A DNA stretch of 64,000 nt from Chachezhania antarctica (GCF_003646465.1 NZ_QZEX01000001.1:372001-436000), one strand, 5' to 3'. Positions 43,957 through 56,948 are shown, numbered from the stretch's first letter. Notes: generated by a model from the sequence alone, not told the origin. Numbers and translations are program-made.

Positions 43957-44658
43957 ATGAACGACGCGACACAGGACAGCCCCGAGGATATCACAGACCT
44001 GCGCCAGGCTCTGAAAGAGATGTCGATGCAATCGGGCGGTCTGCCTCCCGAACGGCAATTGGCGAAAGATCTGAACGTCCCGCGTTCGCGCCTGCGCCGT
44101 GCTCTGGCCGACCTGCGGGACGAAGGCGAACTGCCCCCGGCCAAGCCCGGCCGCCGTGCCGTCCGGCAGGAAGCATCGCGGATCGAAGGCTTCGCCCGCG
44201 TGGCCAATCCCACCGACGTGATCGAACTGCGTATCCTGCTGGAGCCGAACTTTGCCCGGCTGGCCGCGATCCGTGCCTCGGCACTGGAAATCGCGCGCAT
44301 CACACGCGCGGCGACCACTCGGCCCGAAGAAAGCTATGGCGGCGCCGATCTGGCCTTTCACCAGGAAGTGGCGCGCGGATCGCGGAACGCGCTGGCGGTC
44401 GAATTCTACCGCCTCCTGCGCGAGGTCGGGACCGACAGCCGCGTACGCCTGCCGTCGCGCAAGCCCCTGTGCCCCGACCGCCGCGCCACGCGCGACCGCG
44501 AGCACATGGAGATCGCCCGCGCCATCGCCGAACGCGACCCCGACCGGGCCGAGGCCGCGATGCGCGCGCATCTGGCCAATGTGCAGCGGCTGATCCACGA
44601 ACGCCTGACGCCCGATCCGTCGGAGGATTCGGCGCGGCTGACCGGCAGCAGCGTCTGA
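43957..44658 (+). CDS. GntR-family transcriptional regulator, FadR/FCD subfamily
   Basis: The protein has 233 residues. The winged helix is LPPERQLAKDLNVPRSRLRRALADLRDEGEL (about 29-59). The all-helical FCD ligand domain follows: VIELRILLEPNFARLAA, then DLAFHQEVA with metal-ligand Asp/His, and the later His residues of REHMEIARAIAERD and AAMRAHLANVQ. Such regulators usually repress a neighbouring catabolic operon until a carboxylate ligand binds. The divergent GMC gene and the cupin operon share palindromic motifs that could be its sites. Confidence 0.9.
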   Translation: MNDATQDSPEDITDLRQALKEMSMQSGGLPPERQLAKDLNVPRSRLRRALADLRDEGELPPAKPGRRAVRQEASRIEGFARVANPTDVIELRILLEPNFARLAAIRASALEIARITRAATTRPEESYGGADLAFHQEVARGSRNALAVEFYRLLREVGTDSRVRLPSRKPLCPDRRATRDREHMEIARAIAERDPDRAEAAMRAHLANVQRLIHERLTPDPSEDSARLTGSSV

Positions 44659-44688
44659 CGCGGGTCGTCTTGTATCCGGTCGGAGCAG

Positions 44689-44778
44689 TGGCGGGGAGAC
44701 AGGGATTCGAACCCTGGGGACGCTCTCACGCCCAACGGTTTTCAAGACCGCCGCATTCGACCACTCTGCCACCTCCCC
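44689..44778 (-). tRNA. tRNA-Ser(TGA)
   Basis: Read on the minus strand, a 90-base cloverleaf begins GGGGAGGTGGCAGAGTGG. The anticodon loop CTTGAAA sits between CGGT and ACCG, giving anticodon TGA. A long variable arm (GTTGGGCGTGAGAGCGTCC) is typical of serine tRNA. The T-arm is CAGGGTTCGAATCCCTG. The acceptor pairs through CTCCCC, discriminator G, and the CCA is encoded. Confidence 0.97.
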
Positions 44779-44785
44779 GAAGGTG

Positions 44786-44802
44786 CCGGGTCGAAAACCC
44801 GG
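44786..44802 (-). terminator. Small hairpin after alkB
   Basis: CCGGGT-N5-ACCCGG lies between the alkB stop and the tRNA gene, both on the minus strand. It may end the alkB transcript. No T-run is seen. Confidence 0.4.
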
Positions 44803-44880
44803 GGCCGTTACTGGTTGGCGGGTCTAGTCAGCGCCCGCGCGCATGGCAAGGAGAATTGCGGCACGGAACCGCGCGGATGT

Positions 44881-45498
44881 TCAGATGACCACCCGCAGCG
44901 TCAGGTTAATCCGGCCGCCCTTGGGCAGCACGCGCGAGGAACCGAAGCGGATGCGGTCAATCCCGTGATAGGCCAGCCGGGCCGCGCCGCCCATCACCAC
45001 CACGTCGCCCGAGCCCAGCCAGATCGATTCGGTCGACCCGCCCCGCGTCGTTTCGCCCATCCGGAACCGGGCTTCGTCCCCCAGCGAGATCGAAAGGACC
45101 GGCCACGAGAAATCGGCCTCGTCCTTGTCCTGATGCAGGCCCAGCTTGGCGTTTTCGTCGTAGTAGTTGACCAGGCAGCATTCCGGCAGGCGTTCGTCGG
45201 TGCAAAGCGCCGTCCAGATATCCAGGATCGGTTGCGGGATCGGGGGCCACGGCACGCCGGACGGATGATGCTCTATATACCGGTAGCCCGCCTTGTCGGT
45301 GAACCAGCCATAATCGCCTGCCGAGGTCATACGCACGCTCATCGGCTTGCCGCGTGGTGTTACGGGCCGATAGAGCGGCGCGGTTTTCAGAACCGGGCGC
45401 AACGATTCGACCAGCCCCGACTGGGCAGAAGGGTCGAGCCAGTTCTTGTAGATCTGGAAGCCGCGGATCGTGATGGGAGTAGGGGCCTGCATGGACAT
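44881..45498 (-). CDS. alkB: AlkB, DNA oxidative demethylase
   Basis: The protein has 205 residues. This 2-oxoglutarate/iron dioxygenase removes methyl groups from alkylated bases in DNA. The iron motif HxD is in LGLHQDKDEADFSWPVLSIS, the distal His is in RLAYHGIDRIRFG, and the 2-oxoglutarate-binding Arg pair is in GRINLTLRVVI at the C-terminus. NYYDENAKLG is the typical substrate-lid strand. I chose ATG 45498, with ATG 45492 as an alternative; the frame runs on to 45543 without a convincing ribosome site. Confidence 0.93.
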   Translation of the reverse strand: MSMQAPTPITIRGFQIYKNWLDPSAQSGLVESLRPVLKTAPLYRPVTPRGKPMSVRMTSAGDYGWFTDKAGYRYIEHHPSGVPWPPIPQPILDIWTALCTDERLPECCLVNYYDENAKLGLHQDKDEADFSWPVLSISLGDEARFRMGETTRGGSTESIWLGSGDVVVMGGAARLAYHGIDRIRFGSSRVLPKGGRINLTLRVVI

Positions 45499-45589
45499 CA
45501 CCCGTAACGGGAATGGGAGTGAAATGGAAACGCCTGTACGCAAAGCTGCCCGGAGGTCACATTATACGTCGAGAATCGTAAAATCCGGC

Positions 45590-45613
45590 GTTGAAGGCTG
45601 GTTGCAGCCCATT
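45590..45613 (+). promoter_or_regulatory. Probable RpoH (heat-shock) promoter of dnaK
   Basis: GTTGAA and CCCATT, 12 bases apart, resemble the sigma-32 boxes CTTGAA and CCCCAT and lie about 170 bases upstream of dnaK. A CCCTATATA stretch at 45622-45630 could provide an alternative -10. This is based on family expectation for dnaK plus the visible boxes. Confidence 0.5.
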
Positions 45614-45781
45614 GGGACGGTCCCTATATACGCCGGGACGCGCGCCAGTGCAGCCGCCTTTCCGCGGACCTCGGGTCGGGCCAGGCAGCACCGTACCGGA
45701 TCGCGCTTAGCAATCGGGACGGGGATGCCGTGATGGGTCACCGCCTCGGGTTATCGCCTTGTAAGTCATAAGGGATCGAAA

Positions 45782-47692
45782 ATGAGCAAAGTAATCGGCA
45801 TCGACCTCGGTACTACCAACAGCTGTATCGCGATCATGGATGGCTCCAATGCCCGCGTGATCGAAAACTCGGAAGGGGCGCGCACGACGCCCTCGATCGT
45901 CGCCTTCACGGAAGACGAACGCCTTGTCGGCCAGCCTGCCAAGCGCCAGGCCGTTACCAACCCTGAAAACACCGTCTTCGGCGTCAAGCGTCTGGTCGGT
46001 CGTCGCATCGACGACCCGGATGTGGCCAAGGACAAGAAGAACCTGCCCTACACCATTGTCGATGGCGGCAATGGCGACGCATGGGTGCAGTCGCGCGGCG
46101 AGAAATACTCGCCCTCGCAGATCTCGGCGTTCATCCTGGGGAAAATGAAGGAAACCGCCGAAAGCTATCTTGGCGAAGAGGTGACGCAAGCCGTCATCAC
46201 CGTTCCGGCCTATTTCAACGACGCCCAGCGTCAGGCCACCAAGGACGCCGGCAAGATCGCGGGCCTCGAAGTGCTGCGGATCATCAACGAACCGACGGCT
46301 GCGGCGCTGGCCTACGGGCTCGACAAGAAGAACACACACACGATCGCGGTCTATGACCTTGGCGGCGGTACCTTCGACGTGACCATCCTGGAAATCGACG
46401 ATGGCCTGTTCGAAGTGAAATCCACCAACGGGGACACGTTCCTGGGCGGTGAAGACTTCGACATGCGCATCGTCAACTACCTGGCGGACGAGTTCAAAAA
46501 GGAACACGGCGTCGACCTGACCCAGGACAAGATGGCCCTGCAGCGCCTGAAGGAAGCCGCGGAAAAGGCGAAGATCGAACTGTCGTCGTCCAGCCAGACC
46601 GAAATCAACCAGCCCTTCATCTCGATGGGGTCGAACGGTCAGCCGCTGCACATGGTCATGAAGATGTCGCGCGCCAAGCTGGAAAGCCTGGTCGGCGACC
46701 TGATCAAGCAATCGATGGCGCCGTGCAAGGCGGCCCTGAAGGATGCGGGCCTGTCGGCCTCCGACGTGGACGAGATCGTCCTTGTCGGCGGCATGACCCG
46801 CATGCCCAAGGTCGTCGAGGAAGTGACCAAGTTCTTCGGCAAGGAACCCCACAAGGGCGTGAACCCGGACGAAGTCGTCGCCATGGGCGCCGCGATCCAG
46901 GCCGGCGTGCTGCAGGGTGACGTGAAGGACGTCGTTCTTCTCGACGTCACGCCGCTGAGCCTCGGCATCGAAACGCTGGGTGGCGTGTTCACCCGCCTGA
47001 TCGACCGCAATACCACGATCCCGACGAAGAAGAGCCAGGTTTTCTCGACCGCCGAAGATCACCAGAGCGCGGTGACCATCCGCGTCTTCCAGGGTGAGCG
47101 CGAGATGGCGGCCGACAACAAGATGCTTGGCCAGTTCAATCTGGAAGACATCCCGCCGGCCCCGCGCGGCATGCCGCAGATCGAAGTGACCTTCGACATC
47201 GACGCCAACGGCATCGTGTCGGTCGGCGCGACCGACAAGGGCACCGGCAAGGAACAGAAGATCACGATCCAGGCCTCGGGCGGTCTGTCGGACGCCGACA
47301 TCGAACAGATGGTCAAGGACGCGGAAGAAAACGCCGAAGCGGACAAATCGCGCAAGGAACTGGTGGAAGCCAGGAACCAGGCCGAAAGCCTTGTCCATTC
47401 GACGGAAAAATCGCTGGAAGAGCATGGCGAGAAGGTCGATCCGTCGACCGTCGAAGCCATCGAACTGGCCATCGCCGCGCTGAAGGACGAACTGGAAACC
47501 GACAACGCCGACAAGATCAAGGCGGGCATCCAGAACGTGACCGAAGCCGCGATGAAGCTGGGAGAAGCGATCTACAAGTCCGCCCAGGAAGAGGCCGGAG
47601 AAGAGCCGAAATCGTCGGATGACGGCCCGTCGGGCGATGACGACATCGTCGACGCGGACTTCGAAGATCTCGATGACAGCAAGCGTGCGTAA
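45782..47692 (+). CDS. dnaK: Chaperone DnaK (Hsp70)
   Basis: The protein has 636 residues. The nucleotide-binding domain shows [51 protein letters not shown] and [15 protein letters not shown]. The substrate domain includes [18 protein letters not shown]. The C-terminal tail [18 protein letters not shown] has the EEVD-like acidic end of bacterial DnaK. It folds proteins in the cytoplasm with the adjacent DnaJ and with GrpE (not in window). Translation starts after AAGGGATCGAAA. Confidence 0.99.
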   Translation: MSKVIGIDLGTTNSCIAIMDGSNARVIENSEGARTTPSIVAFTEDERLVGQPAKRQAVTNPENTVFGVKRLVGRRIDDPDVAKDKKNLPYTIVDGGNGDAWVQSRGEKYSPSQISAFILGKMKETAESYLGEEVTQAVITVPAYFNDAQRQATKDAGKIAGLEVLRIINEPTAAALAYGLDKKNTHTIAVYDLGGGTFDVTILEIDDGLFEVKSTNGDTFLGGEDFDMRIVNYLADEFKKEHGVDLTQDKMALQRLKEAAEKAKIELSSSSQTEINQPFISMGSNGQPLHMVMKMSRAKLESLVGDLIKQSMAPCKAALKDAGLSASDVDEIVLVGGMTRMPKVVEEVTKFFGKEPHKGVNPDEVVAMGAAIQAGVLQGDVKDVVLLDVTPLSLGIETLGGVFTRLIDRNTTIPTKKSQVFSTAEDHQSAVTIRVFQGEREMAADNKMLGQFNLEDIPPAPRGMPQIEVTFDIDANGIVSVGATDKGTGKEQKITIQASGGLSDADIEQMVKDAEENAEADKSRKELVEARNQAESLVHSTEKSLEEHGEKVDPSTVEAIELAIAALKDELETDNADKIKAGIQNVTEAAMKLGEAIYKSAQEEAGEEPKSSDDGPSGDDDIVDADFEDLDDSKRA

Positions 47693-47711
47693 CGCATAAC
47701 CGGGCATGAGG

Positions 47712-47740
47712 CGGGCCGGTCCGGATCCCGGGCCGGCCCG
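47712..47740 (+). terminator. Hairpin between dnaK and dnaJ
   Basis: CGGGCCGG and CCGGCCCG close a GC-rich stem-loop in the 74-base gap. Such structures often cause partial termination or protect the dnaK part of the message, giving more DnaK than DnaJ. Confidence 0.6.
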
Positions 47741-47766
47741 TGTACGTTCCGCTTTGGAGTGATTTC

Positions 47767-48918
47767 ATGTCGAAGCGCGACTTTTACGAGGTTCTGGGCG
47801 TCGGTCGCTCGGCCTCGGCTGACGAAATCAAGAAGGCCTATCGCAAGAAGGCCAAAGAACTTCACCCCGACCGCAACGCCGACGATCCCAAGGCCGAAAC
47901 CCGGTTCAAGGAAGCGAACGAAGCTTACGAAGTTCTGAAGGACGGTGAGAAGAAGGCGGCTTATGACCGCTTTGGCCATGCCGCGTTCGAAGGCGGCGGC
48001 GGTGGTCCGCGCCCCGGACAGCAGGGTGGCTTCAGCCAGGGCGACTTCTCTTCGGCGTTCTCGGATGTGTTCGACGACCTGTTCGGCGATTTCATGGGCG
48101 GCGGTGCCCGTGGCGGCGGCGGACGCCGTGCGGCGCGCGGGTCGGACCTGCGCTTTAACCTGCGGGTGACGCTGGAAGATGCCTTTGCCGGAGTGCAGCG
48201 CACCATCAAGGTGCCGACGGCCGTGGCCTGTTCCGCCTGCGAAGGCTCGGGCGCCGAAGGCGGCGTGCAGCCGACCTCGTGCCCGACATGCTCCGGCATG
48301 GGCAAAGTTCGCGCGCAGCAGGGCTTCTTCACGGTCGAACGCACCTGTCCGACCTGTTCGGGCCTGGGCCAGATCATCAAGAACCCGTGCAAAAGCTGCG
48401 GCGGCGCGGGCCGTGTCGAACGCGAGCGGCAGCTGTCGGTGAACATCCCCGCGGGCGTCGAGACGGGCACCCGGATCCGCCTTGCCGGCGAAGGCGAGGC
48501 CGGGATGCGCGGCGGGCCTCCGGGCGATCTCTACATCTTCGTCGATGTCGAAAAGCACGGCCTGTTCGAACGCGACGGCAACGATCTGTACTGCCGCGTG
48601 CCGGTGTCCATGGGCAAGGCGGCCCTTGGCGGCTCGATCGAGGTTCCGACGATCGACGGCGGCCGCGGCCGGGTCCAGATCCCGCCGGGCAGCCAATCGG
48701 GCCGGCAGATGCGCCTGCGCTCGAAAGGCATGCCCGCGCTGCGCGGTGGTGCCGGGGGCGACATGTATATCGAGCTTGCGGTCGAAACCCCGGTCAACCT
48801 GACCACCCGCCAAAAGGAACTCCTGCGCGAGTTCGACGAGCTGAGCGAAGACAACCACCCCGAGGAAAAGAGCTTCTTTTCCACGGTGAAGTCCTTCTGG
48901 GATTCGATGAAGGGTTAA
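47767..48918 (+). CDS. dnaJ: Co-chaperone DnaJ
   Basis: The protein has 383 residues. The J-domain includes the HPD motif ([17 protein letters not shown]), followed by a Gly/Phe-rich linker (about 75-125). Four zinc repeats are visible as [24 protein letters not shown] and CKSCGGAG, and the C-terminal substrate domains follow. It stimulates DnaK ATPase. The ATG at 47767 follows TTTGGAGTG; an upstream in-frame start at 47740 falls in the intergenic hairpin and is unlikely. Confidence 0.99.
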   Translation: MSKRDFYEVLGVGRSASADEIKKAYRKKAKELHPDRNADDPKAETRFKEANEAYEVLKDGEKKAAYDRFGHAAFEGGGGGPRPGQQGGFSQGDFSSAFSDVFDDLFGDFMGGGARGGGGRRAARGSDLRFNLRVTLEDAFAGVQRTIKVPTAVACSACEGSGAEGGVQPTSCPTCSGMGKVRAQQGFFTVERTCPTCSGLGQIIKNPCKSCGGAGRVERERQLSVNIPAGVETGTRIRLAGEGEAGMRGGPPGDLYIFVDVEKHGLFERDGNDLYCRVPVSMGKAALGGSIEVPTIDGGRGRVQIPPGSQSGRQMRLRSKGMPALRGGAGGDMYIELAVETPVNLTTRQKELLREFDELSEDNHPEEKSFFSTVKSFWDSMKG

Positions 48919-48943
48919 GCCTGTCGTCGCAGCATCCGTAGGA

Positions 48944-49004
48944 TGCGTGGTCCCCACGCACCGCAACGCTGCGGCGAAACGCATGGTGCGTGGACTCGCG
49001 CACC
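48944..49004. repeat. Two dispersed-type palindromes after dnaJ
   Basis: TGCGTGG-TCC-CCACGCA (48944-48960) and GGTGCG...CGCACC (48985-49004, followed by CTAAG) are relatives of the hairpin at 9138-9158 (GGTGCGTGG...CCACGCACCCTA). They point to a repeated intergenic element of this genome, here probably ending the dnaKJ transcript. Confidence 0.65.
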
Positions 49005-49105
49005 CTAAGAATGCGGCCGGTGACGGGCAGAATTTTGCCCGCCGCCCCGCCATCTGAGAGCCCTCGTTAACACCCCGTTCACCAATCCTGCGGCATGTTT
49101 CCGTC

Positions 49106-49867
49106 ATGACCAGCCGCAACTCATTTCAGGAGGCCCCGCTGCCCCTTTTCGGCAGTGACGAGGCCATGCCCGCCGCTTTGCCCGAAGGCCGTCTGCCGTC
49201 CTACATCAAGGACCACCGCCGCCGCCTGCGCGCACGGTTCCTGATGGGCGGGGCGCAGGCCATGCCCGATTACGAACTGCTGGAGCTGGTCCTCTTCCGG
49301 GCGATTCCGCGGCAGGATGTGAAACCCTTGGCGCGCGCGCTGCTTGAGCGGTTCGGGGATTTCAACCGCGTGCTGGCCGCGCCGGCGCATCAACTGGCGG
49401 AAGTGGCCGGCGTGGGAGAGGCCGTCGTCACCGATCTGAAAATCGTCGAGGCCGCCGCCCACCGGATGGTGCGTGCCAAGGTCATGCAGCGGCATGTGCT
49501 TTCAAGCTGGGATTCGCTGCTGGATTACTGCCACACCACCATGTCCCACCGGGCGACGGAACTGTTCCGGGTGCTCTTCCTCGACACCCGCAACACCCTT
49601 ATCGCGGACGAGGAACTGGGCCACGGTACCGTCAATCATGTCCCCGTTTACCCGCGCGAAATCGCGAAGCGCGCGCTGGAACTCGATGCCACCGCACTGA
49701 TCCTTGTCCACAATCACCCGTCGGGCGATCCCACGCCGTCGCAAAGCGATATCGACATGACAGAGCAGGTCAACGCCGCCTGCCAGGCGCTGGGGATCGC
49801 GCTGCACGATCACCTGATCATCGGCAAGTCGCGGGAGCTTTCGTTCCGGTCCGAAGGCTATCTGTAG
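49106..49867 (+). CDS. radC: RadC/JAB-domain protein
   Basis: The protein has 253 residues. A helix-hairpin-helix region (LAEVAGVGEAVVTDLKIVEA, about 95-115) precedes the JAMM metallo-domain, with ELGHGTVNHVPVYPREI and the ligand motif HNHPSGDPTPSQSD (about 205-218). The family was once linked to DNA repair, but its true role is not settled. It ends tail to tail with the PstS/OmpA gene, overlapping by ten bases. Confidence 0.93.
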   Translation: MTSRNSFQEAPLPLFGSDEAMPAALPEGRLPSYIKDHRRRLRARFLMGGAQAMPDYELLELVLFRAIPRQDVKPLARALLERFGDFNRVLAAPAHQLAEVAGVGEAVVTDLKIVEAAAHRMVRAKVMQRHVLSSWDSLLDYCHTTMSHRATELFRVLFLDTRNTLIADEELGHGTVNHVPVYPREIAKRALELDATALILVHNHPSGDPTPSQSDIDMTEQVNAACQALGIALHDHLIIGKSRELSFRSEGYL

Positions 49868-51450
49868 CCCCTGCCGTCGATCCAGACCTCGACCCGGCGG
49901 TTCACCTGCCGTCCCCATTCGCTGTCATCACAGGCCATGGGCAGGGCTTCTCCGAAGCCGGTCGTCTCAAGTGTCACCCGTTCCAGCCCCGACTCCTCGG
50001 CAGCCGCCACGACCGCGTCGCGCACTGCGCTGGCCCGGCGTTGGGAAATCGCGCGGTTAGGCTCGGCTGGGCCTTCCCCGTCCGAAAACCCCACGAACAG
50101 CAGGCGGTTCATGTCGTAGGTTCCGGCTTCCAGTGCATGGGCCAGTTGCAGGACATTGCTGCGGGATTGCGCATCGGGCCGGGCCGAGCCGGTTTCGAAC
50201 CGGAAGGTCGTCGTCAGCCGGGAGAGAGGGGAAAGCGTGCGAACCATCTCTTGCAGGTCGCCAAGGCTTGTTTCCGGCCCGGCCGCATCGATCGCGTTGG
50301 CCAGCCGCTTGCCCTGGTCGGCGATGGACACGTGTTCCGGTGCCAGATCGACGAAACCGGCGCGGCGGATCACCAGTTGCGCGGCGGGGCTGCTGGCATA
50401 GGCCAGGAACTGCCGTGCCACGGTCGGCAGGCGGCGGGCGGGGAGGTAGAGGAACAGCGGCGCGGTGAGCGGATAGTCCTCTGTCTTGACGGCCCGGCGG
50501 GTCGCCGCAACTTCGAATCCGCAGGGGCCGGTCAGCATCACCGGGCGCGCGGCGCCGATGGCGGAGAAGCTGACAAGCCCGATGGCGAAGGGATCGACGG
50601 ACACGGCCCGCGACACCGCCCGGCTGTCCGGCGGGCGCTGGATGCCAGAGCTAAGCGACAGCCCCGCAGGACGCATCAGGCGGTCGCTGACGGCTTGGGC
50701 AAAGCCGTCCTGCGGGTCCGGCATCACCAGCGTGATCGGCGCGTCCTGGCCGTCGAGCATTTGCCAATTGTCGATCTCCCCCGCGAAGACCTGCGCCAGT
50801 TCGGGAATCGACAGCGAGCGCACCGGATTTTCCGGAGAGATCACCGGCACGATGGCATCGAGCGCCACGACACGGCTGCGGTTGGGCAGGGTCATGTCGC
50901 CCATACCCGCCTCCTGCGCGAGGGCCTTTTCCATGAGCCGGATCTCGCGCGTGGTCATGACGATATCGGCCTCGTTGGCCAGAAGATCGGCAAAACCTTC
51001 ATCGGTGTTGGTGGCGCGAAAGGTGAATTCGGCGATCTCGGTCAGCGGCTCCGGCGTGGACAGCGTGTAGTGCAGCTCGCGCGCGTCCCGCCCGGGCAGG
51101 CGCTCAGTGACATAGCCGTTGCGCAGGGCGAAACCTTCGACCAAGGCGGGCAGCAGCGTTTCGGCCATCGATCCCGCGCCCGAGAACGCGATGCGGGCCA
51201 CGAACCCCGTCAGGGATGGACAGCCGGGCCCGTCGCAGATCACGCCCGACCCGTCGATGGTGAGCTCGCCGTAGATCGTGTCGACGCGGTAGAATTCGCC
51301 ATCGAAGCCCAGGAGCGTGCCGCCGATTTCGACCTGTCCATCGCGGGATGTCAGAGTCACGTCCTGCGCCGCGGCAGGCCGCGCGAGACCGATCAGTGCC
51401 GGTGCGGCAACGAGAAGTGCGGCGGCAAGGGCCGCACGGAAGAACGCCAT
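49858..51450 (-). CDS. PstS-type phosphate-binding domain fused to OmpA peptidoglycan-binding domain
   Basis: The protein has 530 residues. A signal peptide (ALLVAAPALIGLARPAAAQ) is followed by about 50 residues of beta-rich sequence (VTLTSRDGQVEIGGTLLGFDG). Then comes a PstS-like binding domain with AFSGAGSMAETLLPALVEGF, DIVMTTREI, IPELAQVFAGEIDNWQM and a Cys pair region. The C-terminal OmpA/MotB domain shows LLFVGFSDGEGPAEPNRAISQRRASAVRDAV and WGRQVNRRVEVWI. It would anchor a ligand-binding module to peptidoglycan. Phosphate itself may not be the ligand. I chose ATG 51450 over the TTG just before it. Confidence 0.88.
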   Translation of the reverse strand: MAFFRAALAAALLVAAPALIGLARPAAAQDVTLTSRDGQVEIGGTLLGFDGEFYRVDTIYGELTIDGSGVICDGPGCPSLTGFVARIAFSGAGSMAETLLPALVEGFALRNGYVTERLPGRDARELHYTLSTPEPLTEIAEFTFRATNTDEGFADLLANEADIVMTTREIRLMEKALAQEAGMGDMTLPNRSRVVALDAIVPVISPENPVRSLSIPELAQVFAGEIDNWQMLDGQDAPITLVMPDPQDGFAQAVSDRLMRPAGLSLSSGIQRPPDSRAVSRAVSVDPFAIGLVSFSAIGAARPVMLTGPCGFEVAATRRAVKTEDYPLTAPLFLYLPARRLPTVARQFLAYASSPAAQLVIRRAGFVDLAPEHVSIADQGKRLANAIDAAGPETSLGDLQEMVRTLSPLSRLTTTFRFETGSARPDAQSRSNVLQLAHALEAGTYDMNRLLFVGFSDGEGPAEPNRAISQRRASAVRDAVVAAAEESGLERVTLETTGFGEALPMACDDSEWGRQVNRRVEVWIDGRGYR

Positions 51451-51569
51451 CAAGAGCCTATCGGAGCTGTCCCTGTCTGGCGGCGATCTTCAGGACATCC
51501 GCTGCATTGATCAACACCTGAACGCCACCCCCCGCAACACGGTGCGCAAGGGCTGGCGTTCGGGTCACA

Positions 51570-54311
<2,742 letters not shown>

Positions 54312-54483
54312 ACATGCTCCGACGAATCTCGTTTCCGTGGTCGGCGCCATCTTGCCCGCCCCGCGCCGAGTCCCTAGACACGTTGGGGAAAAACCGGTCC
54401 GTTCCGGCCACACCGCGATGTAAGGGGCCACCGGTAGAGTGTCAACGCCACGCCCTGCCGCGTTGCCTATGGAGGAGAATCCA

Positions 54484-55326
54484 ATGCCCTCGACTAAACG
54501 AGCAATCCTGCCCTTCGCGCTGATCGCAGCGCTTGCCCTGCCCGCCGGTGCCCAGAGCACGCCGGACCCGGAAACCGTCATGGCGCGGGTGAACGGCGAG
54601 GAGATCACGCTGGGCCACATGATCCTGGCCTATGCCAATCTGCCCGAACAATATCGCTCCATTCCGATGGATGTGCTCTTCCCGGGGCTTCTGGACCAGC
54701 TGGTCCAGCAGACGGCGCTGATGCAGTCGGCGTCCGACGATCCGACGCCGTTCATCGAACTGGCGCTGGAGAACGAACGCCGGGTGCTGACGGCCGGTGA
54801 GGCCGCCCGCGGAATTTCCGAATCCGTGACCGAAGAAGACATCCGCGCCGCCTATGACGAGAAGTATGCCGGCTCCGGCACCACGGAATACAACGCGTCC
54901 CACATCCTGCTGGAAACCGAGGAAGAGGCGCAGGAGGTCATCACCATGCTGGAAGAGGGCGCCGATTTCGCACGGCTTGCGAAGGAACGGTCCACCGGAC
55001 CGTCGGGCCCCGATGGCGGCAGCCTTGGCTGGTTCGCAGCCGGCGCCATGGTCGCCCCGTTCGAATCCGCCGTGATGGAACTGGAACCGGGCGAGGTTTC
55101 GGGCCCCGTGAAAACGCAATTCGGCTGGCACGTGATCATTCTGAACGAAGAGCGGGTCAGCGAAGCCCCGGCTTTCGAAGAGGTCCGCGGCCAGATCGCA
55201 CAGGAGCTGCAGCAAGAGGCCATCACGCGCGCGGTGACGAAACTTGTCGATGCCAGCGAAGTCGAACGGCCCGAGCACAATATCCCGCCGGAAGCGTTGC
55301 AGGACCTTGGCCTGGTGCAGAACTGA
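54484..55326 (+). CDS. Periplasmic parvulin-type peptidyl-prolyl isomerase
   Basis: The protein has 280 residues with a signal peptide ([13 protein letters not shown], about 1-23). A SurA-like N-terminal helical region precedes one PpiC/rotamase domain: [50 protein letters not shown] and [16 protein letters not shown] (about 137-225). It helps fold exported proteins. The ATG at 54484 follows GGAGGAGAATCCA; two upstream in-frame starts lack such a site. It is divergent from secA and lies three bases before argJ. Confidence 0.93.
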   Translation: MPSTKRAILPFALIAALALPAGAQSTPDPETVMARVNGEEITLGHMILAYANLPEQYRSIPMDVLFPGLLDQLVQQTALMQSASDDPTPFIELALENERRVLTAGEAARGISESVTEEDIRAAYDEKYAGSGTTEYNASHILLETEEEAQEVITMLEEGADFARLAKERSTGPSGPDGGSLGWFAAGAMVAPFESAVMELEPGEVSGPVKTQFGWHVIILNEERVSEAPAFEEVRGQIAQELQQEAITRAVTKLVDASEVERPEHNIPPEALQDLGLVQN

Positions 55327-55329
55327 CTC

Positions 55330-56553
55330 ATGGGAAAATACCCTGTCTCGCCGCTGGCGCCCGCACGCTTCCCCGACTTGCCGCCTATCGCCGGGGTGGA
55401 GTTTTCAACAGTCGCGGCCGGTGTTCGCTACAAGGACCGCACCGACGTGATGCTGGCGCGGATGGCCTCCGGTACGTCGGTGGCCGGTGTTTTCACCAAG
55501 TCGTCGACCCGCTCGGCGCCGGTGCTGGACTGCCAGAAGAAGATCGGCGGCGCCTCTGACGGACCGGCGGCGTTCCTGGTGAACTCGGGCAATTCCAACG
55601 CGTTCACCGGACGCTACGGCGAAGAAACGGTGGGCGTTCTGACGGAAGCGGTGGCGGACGCGGCCGGCGTGCCGGTCGACCGCGTGTTCACCGCCTCGAC
55701 CGGGGTCATCGGCGAACCGTTGCCCCATGACCGCATCGTCGGCAAACTGGCAGACCTGACCGAGGGACTGGCCCCTGACGGCGCGAAGGCCGCGGCGCAG
55801 GCGATCATGACCACCGACACCTTCCCCAAGGGCGCGATGGCCCAGGCCGAGATCGACGGCAAGATGGTCAGCATCGCGGGCTTCGCCAAGGGGTCGGGCA
55901 TGATCCAGCCCGACATGGCGACGATGCTGGTCTATATCTTCACCGATGCCAAGTACGATCAGGCGGCCCTGCAGGCGCTGGTCGCCGAGGCCACGGAATA
56001 CAGCTTCAACCGCATCACGGTGGACAGCGATACGTCCACCTCGGACACGCTGCTGATGGCGGCGACGGGGGCGTCGGGTGTCGATGCGACGGGAAACCCG
56101 GGCTTCACCGTGGCGCTGGAAGACGTGATGCTGAACCTTGCGCACCAGGTGGTGCGCGACGGCGAAGGAGCGACGAAGTTCGTCGAGATCGACGTGACCG
56201 GCGCCCGGACCGACGTCGACGCCAAGACACATGCGCTGTCCATCGCGAATTCTCCGCTGGTGAAGACGGCCATCGCGGGCGAAGATCCGAACTGGGGCAG
56301 GGTCGTCATGGCCATTGGCAAGTCCGGCGCCTATGCCGACCGTGACCGGATCAGGATCGCCTTCGGAGATATCCTCGTGGCGGAAAAGGGCTGGGTCAGC
56401 CCCGCCTATACCGAGGAAGCCGGCGCGGCCTACATGAAGCAGTCGGAGCTGAAGATCACGGTTGACCTGGGCCTGGGCGAGGGTGCGGCGACGGTCTGGA
56501 CCTGCGATCTGACCCACGGCTACATCTCGATCAACGCGGATTACCGGTCGTGA
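55330..56553 (+). CDS. argJ: Bifunctional ornithine acetyltransferase / N-acetylglutamate synthase
   Basis: The protein has 407 residues, full length. The chain self-cleaves before the nucleophilic Thr in PDMATMLVYIFTDA (about residue 196). Other landmarks are VFTASTGVIGEPLPHDRI, DSDTSTSDTLLMAATG, AGEDPNWGRVVMAIGKSG and the C-terminal HGYISINADYRS. It recycles the acetyl group in arginine biosynthesis. It is packed between the isomerase gene and mutT. Confidence 0.98.
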   Translation: MGKYPVSPLAPARFPDLPPIAGVEFSTVAAGVRYKDRTDVMLARMASGTSVAGVFTKSSTRSAPVLDCQKKIGGASDGPAAFLVNSGNSNAFTGRYGEETVGVLTEAVADAAGVPVDRVFTASTGVIGEPLPHDRIVGKLADLTEGLAPDGAKAAAQAIMTTDTFPKGAMAQAEIDGKMVSIAGFAKGSGMIQPDMATMLVYIFTDAKYDQAALQALVAEATEYSFNRITVDSDTSTSDTLLMAATGASGVDATGNPGFTVALEDVMLNLAHQVVRDGEGATKFVEIDVTGARTDVDAKTHALSIANSPLVKTAIAGEDPNWGRVVMAIGKSGAYADRDRIRIAFGDILVAEKGWVSPAYTEEAGAAYMKQSELKITVDLGLGEGAATVWTCDLTHGYISINADYRS

Positions 56554-56948
56554 AAACGGTTCTGGTTTCGGCCGTCGCGTTGATAGATGTCGACGGCCGG
56601 GTGCTTCTGGCACAGCGGCCGGAGGGCAAATCGATGGCCGGGCTATGGGAATTTCCCGGCGGCAAGGTGGAGGCCGGAGAAACGCCCGAAGCGGCGCTGA
56701 TCCGGGAATTGCAGGAAGAGCTTGGTATCAACACTTGGGAATCCTGTCTGGCGCCTTTGACCTTCGCCAGCCACGGCTATGATGATTTCCATTTGCTGAT
56801 GCCGCTTTTTGCCTGCCGGAAATGGGAGGGCTTCGTGCATCCCGCCGAGGGCCAGAAACTGGCCTGGGTCAGGCCCGAGAAGCTGTCCGATTTCCCCATG
56901 CCGCCGGCCGATATGCCTCTCGTGGCGATGCTGCGAGACTGGCTGTAA
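56550..56948 (+). CDS. mutT: 8-oxo-dGTP diphosphatase MutT (Nudix)
   Basis: The protein has 132 residues. The Nudix box is complete: GGKVEAGETPEAALIRELQEELGI (about 36-59, with the REx2EE core). It hydrolyses oxidised dGTP to prevent mutation. The start is a GTG inside a GTGA overlap with the argJ stop, so the two are translationally coupled. Confidence 0.95.
   Translation: MKTVLVSAVALIDVDGRVLLAQRPEGKSMAGLWEFPGGKVEAGETPEAALIRELQEELGINTWESCLAPLTFASHGYDDFHLLMPLFACRKWEGFVHPAEGQKLAWVRPEKLSDFPMPPADMPLVAMLRDWL

Noticed and set aside
45707-47707. A 666-codon open frame on the minus strand opposite dnaK
   Set aside because: It lies entirely on the antisense of dnaK, its translation is low-complexity (Asp/His/Val/Phe-rich) and matches no fold; it is a codon-bias shadow typical of GC-rich genes.
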